64,000 bases of DNA from JAPOXR01 sp963662395 (GCA_963662395.1 OY759511.1:1798001-1862000); one strand, 5' to 3'; shown: positions 36,075 to 45,932, counted from the first letter of the stretch. The notes: generated by a model from the sequence alone, not told the origin. Numbers and translations: made by a program.

Positions 36075-37310
36075 ATGGGTGACAAGACCATCCTGCTGAT
36101 CGGGACCTATGACACCAAGGATCCCGAGATGCGTTACCTCGAGGAATGCGTCGGGGCGCAGGGAGCCGATGCCCTGACAATGGATGTCTCGGTTATCGGC
36201 GATCCGACCCGACCCACGTATATCTCGAAGCACGAGGTTTCCGCTGCGGGAGGCATGACCATCGACGAGGTGATTGCGCTTGGCGATGAAAACCGGGCGT
36301 TCCGGATCATGTCCAGGGGCGCCGCCGAACTGGTGCGGAAACTCCATGCCGAGGAGAGGTTTGATGCCATGCTGGCGACCGGCGGGACCATGGGCACCGA
36401 CCTGGCGCTGGATTGCGCGCAGGCCCTGCCGATGGGCGTGCCGAAATATATCGTCTCCACCGTCAGTTTTTCGCCATTGATCCCACCGCATCGCCTGGCC
36501 CCGGATCTCCAGATGATCCTGTGGGCAGGCGGTCTTTACGGCATGAATGCGATCTGCCGGTCGTCGCTGTCCCAGGCGGCCGGAGCGGTGGTCGGAGCGG
36601 CTCGCGCGGTCGAGGCGCCCCGTGCCGGGCGCCCGCTGATCGGCATGACGTCACTGGGGTCCAGCTGCCTGCGATACATGAAGACCCTCAAACCGGCGCT
36701 GGAGGAGCGCGGCTTCGACGTGGCGGTATTCCATTCGACCGGCATGGGCGGCATGGCATTCGAAAGGCTGGCAGGCGAGGGAGCATTCGCCTGCGTGATG
36801 GATTTCTGCATGCAGGAGCTTGCCAACATGCTGGCCGGCTCGCTGGTGTCGTCGGGCGCCGACCGCCTGACCGGTGCCGGTCGGGCCGGGGTGCCGCAGA
36901 TGGTGGCGCCGGGGGCGCTGGACCTGCTGGACCTTGCCGGCTGGCAGGACATTCCGCCGCGATATGCCGATCGTCCGCTTCATGAACACAATCGCCTGAT
37001 CAGGAGCGCGGTGCTCGATGCCGGGGAGCTGCGCGGCGGCATTCGCGAAATGGCGGCGCGCCTGGCGAAGGCCACCGGTCCGACCCGTTTCTTCCTGCCC
37101 CTGCGCGGCATCGAGGAATGGGACCGCGCAGGAGGGCAGGCGCACGACCCGGACGCCCTGGCAGCCCTCGTGGACGAGGCCCGTGCCGTCATGCCGAAGG
37201 TGGTGCCGGTCACCGAAATCGGTGCGCACATCAATGACCGGGCATTCGCCGATGCGGTGCTGGAACAGTTCGACGCATGGGTCGAACAGGGCGTGGTCGG
37301 CAGGGGCTGA
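36075..37310 (+). CDS. UPF0261 / Tm-1-like ATP-binding domain protein
   Basis: A 411-residue protein with the start KTILLIGTYDTKDPEMRYLE, the middle motifs AMLATGGTMGTDLAL and VSTVSFSPLIPPH, and GRPLIGMTSLGSSCLRYM, which are diagnostic of UPF0261/Tm-1-like proteins. The N-terminal part belongs to the domain that in plant Tm-1 binds ATP and inhibits a viral replicase; the bacterial role is unknown. The usual C-terminal or neighbouring TIM-barrel partner is absent. It lies 33 bases after the ALDH gene, so a catabolic or regulatory role in the tct unit is plausible. Confidence 0.87.
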   Translation: MGDKTILLIGTYDTKDPEMRYLEECVGAQGADALTMDVSVIGDPTRPTYISKHEVSAAGGMTIDEVIALGDENRAFRIMSRGAAELVRKLHAEERFDAMLATGGTMGTDLALDCAQALPMGVPKYIVSTVSFSPLIPPHRLAPDLQMILWAGGLYGMNAICRSSLSQAAGAVVGAARAVEAPRAGRPLIGMTSLGSSCLRYMKTLKPALEERGFDVAVFHSTGMGGMAFERLAGEGAFACVMDFCMQELANMLAGSLVSSGADRLTGAGRAGVPQMVAPGALDLLDLAGWQDIPPRYADRPLHEHNRLIRSAVLDAGELRGGIREMAARLAKATGPTRFFLPLRGIEEWDRAGGQAHDPDALAALVDEARAVMPKVVPVTEIGAHINDRAFADAVLEQFDAWVEQGVVGRG

Positions 37311-37395
37311 CCGGATATCGGTTCCCGGCATCCGGGCCGACATCCCGGATTGTCCCGGGCATTGACTTCATCCCGTGTCTGACCTCTAAACAGGA

Positions 37396-38308
37396 GTGAA
37401 CACGGGTTCGACTGGTCAGGACAAGGGACCGGGCGAGATCGTGGGCGCCAGGGATCCGGTCCCGGTTGATATCGAGCTGGTCGTGCCGTCGGCGCAGGTC
37501 AGGACGGCGCTGATGCTCGGCGGGCTCAATGCTCCGGGAGTCACCAGGCTGGTCGAACGGGCCAACACCCGCGACCATGCCGAGAACATGCTCCGCTCCC
37601 TTGGTGCCGAAATCGGTGTCGAGGATCTCGAACACGGACGACGGATTTCGGTTGGAGGCTACGCCGAACCGAGGCCGCAACCGGTGATCGTTCCCGGTGA
37701 TCCGTCATCGGCAGCATTCCCGGTCGTGGCGGCGCTGATCATCGACGGCTCCAGGGTCAGGCTGAACGGTGCATGCGTCAACCCGGCGCGAACCGGGCTC
37801 TGCACCACCCTGCTCGAGATGGGCGCAAGGGCTGGAATTCGCCAACCGGCGCATCGAGTGCGGTGAGCCCGCTGCCGATCTCATGACGGAATGTTCAGGA
37901 TTGCGGGGTATCGAGGTTCCCCCGAACGGGCGCCTACCATGATCGACGAATACCCGATACTCGCCGTTGCAGCCGACTTTGCCGAGGGCAGGACAGTGAT
38001 GCATGGAATCGGGGAGCTGCGCTTCAAGGAATGCGACCGGCTGTCGGTAGTTGCCAGGGGGTTGGAGGCGTGCGGCGTTCACGTCGAGGAGACCGGGGGA
38101 TTCGCTGACGGTGATTGGCTGCGGTGCCGGCGGCGTGGAAGGCGGCGCCACATGCGAGGCGCATTTCGACCACCGGATCGCCATGAGTTTCCTGTGCCTC
38201 GGTCTGGCGACCAGGAATCCGGTGACGGTCGATGACACCACCGCCATCGCCACCAGCTTTCCCCGATTCGTCACCACCATGACCTCGCTGGGGGCGGAAC
38301 TCGCCTGA
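37396..38308 (+). pseudogene. aroA: aroA (EPSP synthase) fragment, N-terminus missing and frame-broken
   Basis: The sequence reads as the C-terminal two thirds of 3-phosphoshikimate 1-carboxyvinyltransferase: VPSAQVRTALMLGGLNAPGV, TRDHAENMLRSLGAEI and VPGDPSSAAFPVVAALI in a first frame (to about 37830), then DEYPILAVAADFAEGRTVM and GELRFKECDRLSVVARGLEA, then AHFDHRIAMSFLCLGLAT and a normal C-terminus in further frames. About 150 N-terminal residues are missing and two or three frameshifts are needed. No start signal precedes it. The functional gene must lie elsewhere. It converges on trmB with 24 bases between. Confidence 0.8.
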
Positions 38309-38332
38309 ACCGGGAGGCCGGAGCCGCATCTG

Positions 38333-39076
38333 TCACCGGTCCGGCATCGCCCCTGCATTCGACCTGGCAAAGGTCAGGTAGATCGGCGAGCGGCCCTGGC
38401 TGATCGCCTTGTCTTCATACCTGGTTGGTCTCCATCCCGGCCAGGGGGTGGTCCAGTCGGAGCGGCGGCCGGCGGTCCAACTGAACTCCGTCATCCGGCC
38501 AAATTCCACAACTGCCTGCCGCGCAAGATCGGCGATGTCGGTGGCCAGGCGGATTTCGGCTCCGGGCATGCAGATCCGTGCCAGCGGTTCCAGGTATTCG
38601 GCGGTGACAAACCGGCGCCGGTGATGCCGCGTCTTGGGCCATGGATCCGGATAGAGAACAAAGACCTTGCCGATCGAATTGTCTGCGGCCACATCGAAGA
38701 ACTCCCTGACATCGCCAGGATGGATCCTGACATTTTCCAGACCGCTGTTCCGCAGTTTCGCCAGGAGAGACGCCACGCCATTGACATAGGGTTCGCATCC
38801 GACAAAGCCGATGTCGGGATTCTCGGCCGCCTGCCGCACCAGATGTTCGCCCGATCCGAAACCGACTTCCAGCCAGATCTGCCGGACATTGCCGAAACCT
38901 GCCCCCGGATCGACCGGCTGGCGCTGCCGGTTCTCCGCCGGTGCCACGCCGGGAATTCGGTAGTTGTCCAGCAATTCGGCCAGCAGCGCCTTCTGCCCGG
39001 GCCGCAATGCCTTGCCGACCCGGCGCCCATGGAAATTCCGCCTGGTGGCGGGGCCTGTCTGCGAATTGCCGCCCAT
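38333..39076 (-). CDS. trmB: tRNA (guanine-N7-)-methyltransferase
   Basis: A 247-residue SAM-dependent methyltransferase that makes m7G46 in tRNA. The SAM motif EVGFGSGEHLVRQAAENPD, the acidic loop GCEPYVNGVASLL and the family signature YPDPWPKTRHHRRRF are all present. It also has the N-terminal RRVGKALRPGQKALL patch common in alphaproteobacterial TrmB. It is the last gene of the conserved minus-strand block, about 57 bases after metK. Confidence 0.93.
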   Translation of the reverse strand: MGGNSQTGPATRRNFHGRRVGKALRPGQKALLAELLDNYRIPGVAPAENRQRQPVDPGAGFGNVRQIWLEVGFGSGEHLVRQAAENPDIGFVGCEPYVNGVASLLAKLRNSGLENVRIHPGDVREFFDVAADNSIGKVFVLYPDPWPKTRHHRRRFVTAEYLEPLARICMPGAEIRLATDIADLARQAVVEFGRMTEFSWTAGRRSDWTTPWPGWRPTRYEDKAISQGRSPIYLTFARSNAGAMPDR

Positions 39077-39133
39077 TGGCCAGTCAGTGCCGTGAATTCG
39101 ATCCGGTTGCCGGCATGGCTATCGGCCTGCCGG

Positions 39134-40306
39134 TCAGAATGCCGATCTGAGCGCCTCCACCAGGTCGTCCCGCTCCCAGGAAAACCGGCCATTCGGCTCT
39201 GGTGCACGCCCGAAATGGCCGTAGGCCGCCGTCGGCTGGTAGATCGGCCGGTTGAGACCCAGGTGTTTGCGGATGCCTGACGGGGAGAGACTCATCACTT
39301 GTGGAAGGATATCGGTGATCCGCCTCCGATCAGCCTGTTCGGTGCCATAGGTATCGACATGGATCGACAACGGTTCCGATACCCCGATTGCATAGGCAAG
39401 CTGGATGCAGCATTTCGAGGCAAGCCCGGCGGCGACGACATTCCTGGCCAGGTAGCGGGCCGCATACGCTGCCGACCGGTCGACCTTGGTCGGATCCTTG
39501 CCGGAAAAAGCCCCGCCACCATGCGGGGCGGATCCACCATAGGTGTCAACAATGATCTTTCGGCCGGTCAACCCGGCATCGCCATCCGGGCCTCCGATCA
39601 CGAACTTTCCGGTCGGATTGACGTGCCAGATCGTGTCCCTGGTCAGCCAGTCCGGCGGCAGGGCCGATCGGATATGGGGCTCGACAATTTCCCGGACATC
39701 ACCGGAGGTCAGGTTCTCGTCAAAATGCTGGGCAGAGACGACGATCGATGTGACGTCACGCGGCCTTCCATTCACGTATCTGACGGTAATCTGCGACTTG
39801 GCATCCGGGCCCAGTCGATTTTCCTGGCCGCTTTTCCTGGCCTCGGCGAGGCTCCGCAGCACCTTGTGGGCATAATTTATCGGTGCCGGCATCAATTCCG
39901 GCGTTTCATCCACCGCATAGCCGAACATGAGCCCCTGGTCGCCGGCGCCTTCATCCTTGCCGGCGGCTTCGTCTGCATCCACCCCCTGGGCGATATGTTC
40001 GGACTGCCTGTGCAGATGGTTCTGGATTTCGAGCCTCTCCCAGTGAAACCCGTCCTGCTCGTAACCGATATCGCGGACACAGGATCTGACGATATCCTCC
40101 ACCCGCGCGTTGACACTGTCCGGCCCCCGAACCTCGCCGGCAACGACGACCCGGTTGGTGGTGGCCAGGACCTCGCAGCCAACTCTCGAATACGGATCCT
40201 CGGCCAGGTAGGCGTCCAGTATCGCATCCGAGATCTGATCACAGATCTTGTCCGGATGACCTTCGGCAACTGACTCTGACGTAAAGAGGTACTCACCTGT
40301 CGGCAT
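39134..40306 (-). CDS. metK: S-adenosylmethionine synthetase
   Basis: A 390-residue MetK, the normal length. FTSESVAEGHPDKICDQISD near the N-terminus, AGDQGLMFGYAVDET (ATP-binding signature) and GGGAFSGKDPTKVDRSAAY (phosphate loop) identify it. It joins methionine and ATP to give SAM. ATG 40306 (PTGEYLFTSE) is chosen; an open frame of 21 codons upstream is not conserved. GGTGGAGAA lies a few bases upstream. Between lnt and metK I looked for a SAM riboswitch and found none convincing. Confidence 0.95.
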   Translation of the reverse strand: MPTGEYLFTSESVAEGHPDKICDQISDAILDAYLAEDPYSRVGCEVLATTNRVVVAGEVRGPDSVNARVEDIVRSCVRDIGYEQDGFHWERLEIQNHLHRQSEHIAQGVDADEAAGKDEGAGDQGLMFGYAVDETPELMPAPINYAHKVLRSLAEARKSGQENRLGPDAKSQITVRYVNGRPRDVTSIVVSAQHFDENLTSGDVREIVEPHIRSALPPDWLTRDTIWHVNPTGKFVIGGPDGDAGLTGRKIIVDTYGGSAPHGGGAFSGKDPTKVDRSAAYAARYLARNVVAAGLASKCCIQLAYAIGVSEPLSIHVDTYGTEQADRRRITDILPQVMSLSPSGIRKHLGLNRPIYQPTAAYGHFGRAPEPNGRFSWERDDLVEALRSAF

Positions 40307-40384
40307 CGTCAAATTCTCCACCAAATCAACCCGTACGGGCACCAATTGCTGGTCGATATTGACTAGCAATGCCCTTTGACTCGG

Positions 40385-41896
40385 TCAACGCCGAATAGCG
40401 AACTTCCGCCGGACCAGGAGACCGGCCATCATTGCCGACACAACGAGCAGCGGGAGATGTCCGAGCCTTGCAAACCAGGTTGGCCCTTCTGGTGGCGGAA
40501 GGCGGACATCCAGTATGTCCTGGCGCCCCAGTTCGATCGTGCCGATGGTGTTGCCACGACTGTCAATCGCCGCCGTGATCCCGGTATTGGCCGATCTGAG
40601 CACCGGAATTCCCAACTCGATGGCCCGCATCCGGATCTGCTCGAGATGTTGCTGCGGACCCGAAAACGAGCCAAACCAGGCATCATTGGTAATCTGGATC
40701 ATGACATCCGGACGATCCTCGCGCCGCAGCGCACTCCAGAAGATCGCCTCGTAACAGATGATGGCCATGACCCGACCAAGCGGCGGGACAGACAGAATCG
40801 CACTGCCTTCTCCGGCGCTGAATGCCCCGGTTTCATCGGTGGCAATTCCGGAAAACCCCTGCCTGGCAAGGAAATCGCCGAACGGGATATACTCGCCGAA
40901 TGGCACCAGCTTGCGCTTGTCGTATGTCTCCTCCAGCACCCCTTCGGGACCGATCACCGCCATCGTGTTGAAGATCCGTCCGTCACCGTACCGCCTGATC
41001 CCGATCACCGCCCTCCCGCCGGCGGCGGCCGAGATTTCCGCCAGCCTGTCATCCTCTCCGGACAACAGGAATGTTGCCGCCGTTTCCGGCCAGACAACCA
41101 CGACCGGACTCTCACCTGCATCCCGGCCGCTGAGGTCCAGCAGGCCCTGGTAGAATTCCTCGGTGTGATCAGGATCCCATTTGAGATCCTGATCCACATT
41201 CGGCTGGATCAACCTCACCACCGGTGACGTCGGATCCGGTACCGGGGCGGATTGTTGCCGTTCCAGGCCCAATACCCACAATCCGGCAAAACAGGCCATG
41301 GCCGCCATGCCGCCTGCCGGCAGGTGACGGTCCCTGACCAGCCCCGCTGCAGCCAGCACCGTCAGGAATGAAAGGCCCAGGGGTCCGATATGGGCCGCCA
41401 CCTGTGAAACCGGTGTCGCCGACCAGGCATAGCCGGGCAACCCCCAGGGAAATCCGGTAAACACCACTTCCCTCAGAGATTCGGCCGCGACGGTCGTGAC
41501 TGCAAGGGCGGCAGCCCGGGACATCGGACCGTAGCCAATCGCCCAAGCGACGGCAAAGGCCGCCGACCAGAACAGCGCCAACCCGCCTGCAAGTGCCGCG
41601 ATGGCGATCGGTGCCATCCAGCCATGCTGATGTGGAAAGATCAGGAACGGCTCGACCACCCAGATCATCACCACGGCAAAATGGCTGCCGGCAAAGAACC
41701 ACCCGAACCGGGCCGCCATCCGCCAGGATTGCGCATTTGCCAGCATGCGGGCGGCGATGGCGAATCCGAGGATAGCTGCAGGAGGCAGGGACAAGGGCGG
41801 ATGACCCATGGCCGCCGCCGCCCCGGCCAGCAAGAGAATTCCCGGGGCGGCCCAGTTCCGGCGGCTTGCCAGTTCCAGAAACCTCTCCGCCAGCAA
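40385..41896 (-). CDS. lnt: Apolipoprotein N-acyltransferase
   Basis: A 503-residue inner-membrane enzyme that adds the third acyl chain to lipoproteins. Six or so N-terminal membrane segments precede the nitrilase-like periplasmic domain. The catalytic triad is visible: Glu in VVVWPETAATF, Lys in YDKRKLVPFGEY and Cys in MAIICYEAIF. A last membrane helix (ARLGHLPLLVVSAMMAGLLV) ends the protein. The start lies four bases after the corC stop. In many relatives a small HTH gene sits between lnt and metK; it is absent here. Confidence 0.93.
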   Translation of the reverse strand: MLAERFLELASRRNWAAPGILLLAGAAAAMGHPPLSLPPAAILGFAIAARMLANAQSWRMAARFGWFFAGSHFAVVMIWVVEPFLIFPHQHGWMAPIAIAALAGGLALFWSAAFAVAWAIGYGPMSRAAALAVTTVAAESLREVVFTGFPWGLPGYAWSATPVSQVAAHIGPLGLSFLTVLAAAGLVRDRHLPAGGMAAMACFAGLWVLGLERQQSAPVPDPTSPVVRLIQPNVDQDLKWDPDHTEEFYQGLLDLSGRDAGESPVVVVWPETAATFLLSGEDDRLAEISAAAGGRAVIGIRRYGDGRIFNTMAVIGPEGVLEETYDKRKLVPFGEYIPFGDFLARQGFSGIATDETGAFSAGEGSAILSVPPLGRVMAIICYEAIFWSALRREDRPDVMIQITNDAWFGSFSGPQQHLEQIRMRAIELGIPVLRSANTGITAAIDSRGNTIGTIELGRQDILDVRLPPPEGPTWFARLGHLPLLVVSAMMAGLLVRRKFAIRR

Positions 41897-41900
41897 TGGA

Positions 41901-42809
41901 TCAGGCTTTCGCCGCAGTGCTCTCGCGGATGCGGATTTCCTTTATTCGCCGTGAATCGGCCGAGACGATCTCGAATTCCAGCCCGGAAAATTCGTCACTG
42001 ATGACTTCGCCGGCAACCGGCACGCGACCGGCAAGCAGGGACACCAGTCCGCCGAGCGTGTCAATCTCCTCGTCAACATCTGGTTGAACGATTTCCCGCT
42101 CGAATTTCTCGACAAGATCCTCGAGTGGAAACCGCGCCTGGCAGACATAGACCCCTTCGGCTTCCCTGCGGAGTTGCCACTCGGCCTCTTCGTCGTCATG
42201 CTCGTCGGATATCTCGCCGAAGATGACCTCGATCAAATCCTCAAGCGTGACCAGGCCATCGACACCGCCATATTCATCGATCACCAGCGCCATGTGAATC
42301 CGCATTGCACGCATCATGGCCAGCAGGTCGGCAGCCTTCATCGACCCGGCAACGTAGAGCAGGTTGTGAAGCGTATTGCCGCGCAGGCTGAATTTGTCCC
42401 CTGCTCCGTTGAATCCGTGCTCCAGCGCCAAATCCTTCAGGTGGACAAAACCCTTCGGATCATCAAGCGCCCCCTCATAGACCGGCAGCCGGGTGCGTCC
42501 GCTCTCGCGGAACACGTTTACCAGCTCGTCAAGATCGATATCGAGCGAAACTGCAACAATTTCGGCTCTCGGAACCGCGAAATCCCTGAGTGGCGGATTG
42601 CGGGAATCAAACGGATTGTTGGCCGGAAACTCTCCGTTTCCGTTGGTTCGGGCTTCAGGTGATGCCTGGCCCTCGCTCCGCCCGTTGCCCAAGAGACCGC
42701 GCAACCTGCCCAACAGGCCCGGATTCTCTCCTGGGGTCCGTTCAATTCCGGATTCGGTTATCGACGCGCCACGCGTTGCTCCAGGAGACCCGTCCGATGA
42801 ATCGTCCAT
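41901..42809 (-). CDS. corC: CBS-domain hemolysin/CorC-type protein
   Basis: A 302-residue cytosolic CBS-pair protein. After an acidic, variable N-terminus it shows VPRAEIVAVSLDIDLDELVN and GRTRLPVYEGALDDPKGFVH (first CBS), MRIHMALVIDEYGGVDGLVT and LEDLIEVIFGEISDEHD (second CBS), and the C-terminal CorC_HlyC domain (ARFPLEDLVEKFE, DTLGGLVSLLAGRVP). Relatives affect magnesium/cobalt handling. ATG 42809 is the start; the frame is open upstream only because it runs through ybeY. Confidence 0.9.
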   Translation of the reverse strand: MDDSSDGSPGATRGASITESGIERTPGENPGLLGRLRGLLGNGRSEGQASPEARTNGNGEFPANNPFDSRNPPLRDFAVPRAEIVAVSLDIDLDELVNVFRESGRTRLPVYEGALDDPKGFVHLKDLALEHGFNGAGDKFSLRGNTLHNLLYVAGSMKAADLLAMMRAMRIHMALVIDEYGGVDGLVTLEDLIEVIFGEISDEHDDEEAEWQLRREAEGVYVCQARFPLEDLVEKFEREIVQPDVDEEIDTLGGLVSLLAGRVPVAGEVISDEFSGLEFEIVSADSRRIKEIRIRESTAAKA

Positions 42810-42864
42810 TACCCTTTTCCGAAACCGGAATTTTCCTGACATGAAATGTAGTGTGCGCCGGCCA

Positions 42865-43368
42865 TCAAGTCCAGTAAGGATTTTCGATGCCCAGCCTGGC
42901 GAGGATTGCCACCTCCAGGTCTTCCATGAAAGCGGCCGTCTCGTCATCACCGTGCCGGCAGCCGAGCAGGTGGAGGCAGCCATGAACCGCCAGGTGGGTG
43001 ACGTGATGGGCAAGCTGACGACCGGCCATCTCTGCCTCCAGGCTGCAGGTCTCCCATGCCAGGGCAATGTCGCCGAGGCCGTGTGGCTCGATCGAAACGC
43101 CTCCAGGCTTGCCCAAATCTCCCGCGGACGGCCAGGCCAGCACATTGGTCGGCCGGAACACCGACCGGAACCGGCCATTCAACTCCTCCATGCGCCGATC
43201 ATCGCATCCGAGCAGGCCGATCTCGTAATGGCCGGGTGTCATGCCGAAGCCGGTCAGCGCCGAGGAACAGGCGGTCTGGCCGAGTTCCTGCAGGTCAATG
43301 CGGTGCCATCGCTCGTCTTCCACCACCGCTTCCACGGAGACACGGATTTCGCTATCGGTTCTGGCCAT
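42865..43368 (-). CDS. ybeY: Endoribonuclease YbeY
   Basis: A 167-residue single-strand RNase of 16S rRNA maturation and ribosome quality control. The zinc site is HLAVHGCLHLLGCRH (H-x3-H-x5-H), and the FRSVFRPTNVLAWPS segment (family: R..D.pTDVLSFP) is slightly altered. The start ATG 43368 overlaps the phoH 3' end by about 17 bases, so the genes are coupled. ATG 43374 is an alternative. The usual order phoH-ybeY is kept. Confidence 0.9.
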   Translation of the reverse strand: MARTDSEIRVSVEAVVEDERWHRIDLQELGQTACSSALTGFGMTPGHYEIGLLGCDDRRMEELNGRFRSVFRPTNVLAWPSAGDLGKPGGVSIEPHGLGDIALAWETCSLEAEMAGRQLAHHVTHLAVHGCLHLLGCRHGDDETAAFMEDLEVAILARLGIENPYWT

Positions 43369-44344
43369 AGGCATCGATGATCCGGGCAACGAGACTGTCG
43401 CGTATGACATCCCGCGTGGAAAGTTCCGTGAATGCCACCCCGTCCACCTTGCCGAGAATCCGCCTGGCTTCCACCAGCCCGGACTCCACGCCCCGCGGCA
43501 GGTCGATCTGCGTGATGTCACCGTTGATGGCCATCCTGGAATTGACCCCGAGCCTGGTGAGGAACATCCGCATCTGCATGCTGGTGGTATTCTGCGCCTC
43601 ATCCAGGACCACGAAGGCGGATGACAGTGTCCTGCCGCGCATGAATGCCAACGGTGCGATCTCGATCTTCCGGTCCTCGATCAACCGCGCCAGCTGCTTG
43701 CCATTCATGAAACCGTACAGGGCATCATAGAGCGGCTGCATGTACGGATCGACTTTCTCCTTCATGTCGCCCGGAAGAAATCCGAGCCTTTCTCCGGCCT
43801 CGACGGCCGGGCGCGACAGCACGATCCGGTTGACCTGGTTGTCGAGCAGCATGGCCACCGCCACCGCCACCGCCAGGTAGGTCTTGCCGGTTCCGGCCGG
43901 ACCAATGCCAAACACCATCGAGCGTTCGACCAACTCGCCGACATACTGTTCCTGCATGGCGGTCCTCGTCTCGACCAACCGTCGCTGCGTCCTGATCTGG
44001 AACCCGGATGGCCCCCGGGAGATTCTGGCCAGGCTGTTGCCCGGGTCCCGTCCCGGTTGCGGGTCAAACCGGATGGCAGCGTCGACATCCTCGGGCTCGA
44101 TCTGCCGGTCATGTTCCAGCAATTCGTAAAGCGAGTGCAGCACTTTTTCGCCAGCTCCCCGCTGCCTTTCCGGCCCGAGAAGGATGAGCCGGTTGCCGCG
44201 GCGAACGATCTGCAGGCCGAGTGCTTTTTCGATGCGGTTGAGGTTCCGGTCATGGACACCGCAAAGCTCGATGAGCCGTCGGTTGTCGGAGAAGACAATC
44301 CGTGTTTCGTCAGATGCCGATGACCCAGATACTGCCAATCCCAA
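43352..44344 (-). CDS. phoH: PhoH-like ATPase (YbeZ)
   Basis: A 330-residue PhoH-family NTPase. An N-terminal KH-like part (HDRNLNRIEKALGLQIVRRG) is followed by the ATPase core with Walker A GIGPAGTGKTYLAV, RPAVEAGERLGFLPGDMKEK and Walker B SSAFVVLDEAQNTT, and the sensor segment MAINGDITQIDLP. It works with YbeY in RNA metabolism. The start is TTG or GTG-like at 44344, with an ATG-free N-terminus; an internal start near DETRIVFSDN is possible. Confidence 0.92.
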   Translation of the reverse strand: MGLAVSGSSASDETRIVFSDNRRLIELCGVHDRNLNRIEKALGLQIVRRGNRLILLGPERQRGAGEKVLHSLYELLEHDRQIEPEDVDAAIRFDPQPGRDPGNSLARISRGPSGFQIRTQRRLVETRTAMQEQYVGELVERSMVFGIGPAGTGKTYLAVAVAVAMLLDNQVNRIVLSRPAVEAGERLGFLPGDMKEKVDPYMQPLYDALYGFMNGKQLARLIEDRKIEIAPLAFMRGRTLSSAFVVLDEAQNTTSMQMRMFLTRLGVNSRMAINGDITQIDLPRGVESGLVEARRILGKVDGVAFTELSTRDVIRDSLVARIIDAYGQNR

Positions 44345-44458
44345 CCCCGTCAGGCCATCTCGGCCAGTTCGACGTCCAGTTGCGACAAATGTACAGCCTC
44401 CCTCCGGGATCGGTTTTCATACCCCATGCACGTGATCATGTCGAATTCGGCTGCCAGT

Positions 44459-45781
44459 TCAACCCGGCACCAGTTCGCCGGACAGGGAATTCGACTCCGA
44501 TCGGACGATCCGGACCGTGCCGATCCTGCCGAGCAGGCCGTCCTCGCATTCGGCATGCACCGCGTGCAGGAATTCGGATTTTCCAGCCAATTGTCCCGGC
44601 TTCCTGCCGCGGCGCTCGAACAGCACCGGCAGCCGCCTGCCAACCATGGCGCGCTGGGCGTCCCGCTGCTGACCCTTGAGCAGATCCTGCAACCTCTGCA
44701 ACCGTTCGGCGGCCACATCCGGATCAATCTGCGGGCGTTCGCCGGCCGGTGTCCCCGGCCTCGCCGAGTAGCGGAACGAATAGGATTGTCCGAACCCGAC
44801 CTCGCGAACCAGCGACATGGTTTCCTCGAAATCGCTGTCGGTCTCTTCCGGAAATCCCACGATGAAATCACTGGAAATCAGGATATCCGGCCTGGCCGAC
44901 CGGATCTTGCCGACAACCCGGATATACTCGGCGGCGGTGTATCTTCGGTTCATCTTCCTGAGGATCCTGTCGGATCCCGATTGCACGGGAAGATGCAGGT
45001 AGGGCATCAGCTTGCTGCAACTGCCATGCGCCTCGATGAGATCATCGGACATGTCACGCGGGTGGGATGTCGTGAACCGTATCCGCTCCAGCCCCTCGAG
45101 CTCCGACATGGCTTCAATCAGGCTGGCCAGTGACCATTCCCTGCCATCCGGGCCCTCGCCATGATAGGCATTCACATTCTGGCCAAGCAGGGTAATCTCG
45201 ATGACGCCGCGCTCGACCAGTCTTGCCGCCTCCTCCAGAATTCGGCTGACCGGCCGACTGAACTCTGCTCCCCTGGTATAGGGAACCACGCAGAAAGTGC
45301 AGAACTTGTCACAGCCTTCCTGGACAGTCAGGAACGCTGACGGGCTGGACCGTTTCACCGGAGACGGGGCCAGGCGATCGAATTTGCTCTCCCGGGGGAA
45401 CTCGGTGTCGATCTGGCTCCCGTCCCGCATCGACCGGGAAACCAGGCCGGGAAGGCGATGATAGGCCTGCGGGCCGACGACGACATCCACCATCGGCTGC
45501 CTCCTGACGATCTCCTCGCCTTCAGCCTGGGCAACGCAGCCGGCCACCACGATTCGAAGATCGGGGTTGGCCAGCTTGAGGGGTTTGTACCTGCCAAGCT
45601 CCGAGTAGATTTTCTCGGTAGCCCGTTCCCGGATGTGACAGGTATTGAGGACAATCAGGTCGGCATCGCCGGCATCGCCGGTTTCGGCATATCCGGAACC
45701 GGCGAGAGCATCCGACATTCTTTCACTGTCATAGACATTCATCTGGCAGCCATATGTCCTGATATGGACCTTCTTTGCCAT
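44459..45781 (-). CDS. miaB: tRNA-2-methylthio-N6-dimethylallyladenosine synthase
   Basis: A 440-residue radical-SAM methylthiotransferase. The N-terminal UPF0004 domain has RTYGCQMNVYDSERM and further Cys in LNTCHIRERA and VVAGCVAQAEG for the auxiliary cluster. The radical-SAM motif is CDKFCTFCVVPYTRG. A TRAM domain ends the protein (RRLPVLFERRG, SNSLSGELVPG). It methylthiolates i6A37 of tRNA. ATG 45781 is preferred to open upstream codons because the conserved region begins at KKVHIRTYG. Confidence 0.94.
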   Translation of the reverse strand: MAKKVHIRTYGCQMNVYDSERMSDALAGSGYAETGDAGDADLIVLNTCHIRERATEKIYSELGRYKPLKLANPDLRIVVAGCVAQAEGEEIVRRQPMVDVVVGPQAYHRLPGLVSRSMRDGSQIDTEFPRESKFDRLAPSPVKRSSPSAFLTVQEGCDKFCTFCVVPYTRGAEFSRPVSRILEEAARLVERGVIEITLLGQNVNAYHGEGPDGREWSLASLIEAMSELEGLERIRFTTSHPRDMSDDLIEAHGSCSKLMPYLHLPVQSGSDRILRKMNRRYTAAEYIRVVGKIRSARPDILISSDFIVGFPEETDSDFEETMSLVREVGFGQSYSFRYSARPGTPAGERPQIDPDVAAERLQRLQDLLKGQQRDAQRAMVGRRLPVLFERRGRKPGQLAGKSEFLHAVHAECEDGLLGRIGTVRIVRSESNSLSGELVPG

Positions 45782-45932
45782 GTGTCGGCTGCCTTTTTCG
45801 CTCATCGGAACATGGTGATAACAATTCCCATTACAAAAGAACCCCATTGCCTTCAATCAGTTCCACTTGACCGGCAATCCGATTTGCCCGAATGCCGATA
45901 TCCGTCGTCCACCCCGGGAATGCCTGGCCGCC

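Noticed and set aside
40307..40384. Possible SAM riboswitch upstream of metK
   Set aside because: Only a 10-base palindrome (CCCGTACGGG) is seen; no match to the SAM-II or SAM/SAH layouts I know.
42809..43178. N-terminal extension of corC
   Set aside because: The open frame runs through ybeY in another frame; the corC homology starts after ATG 42809.
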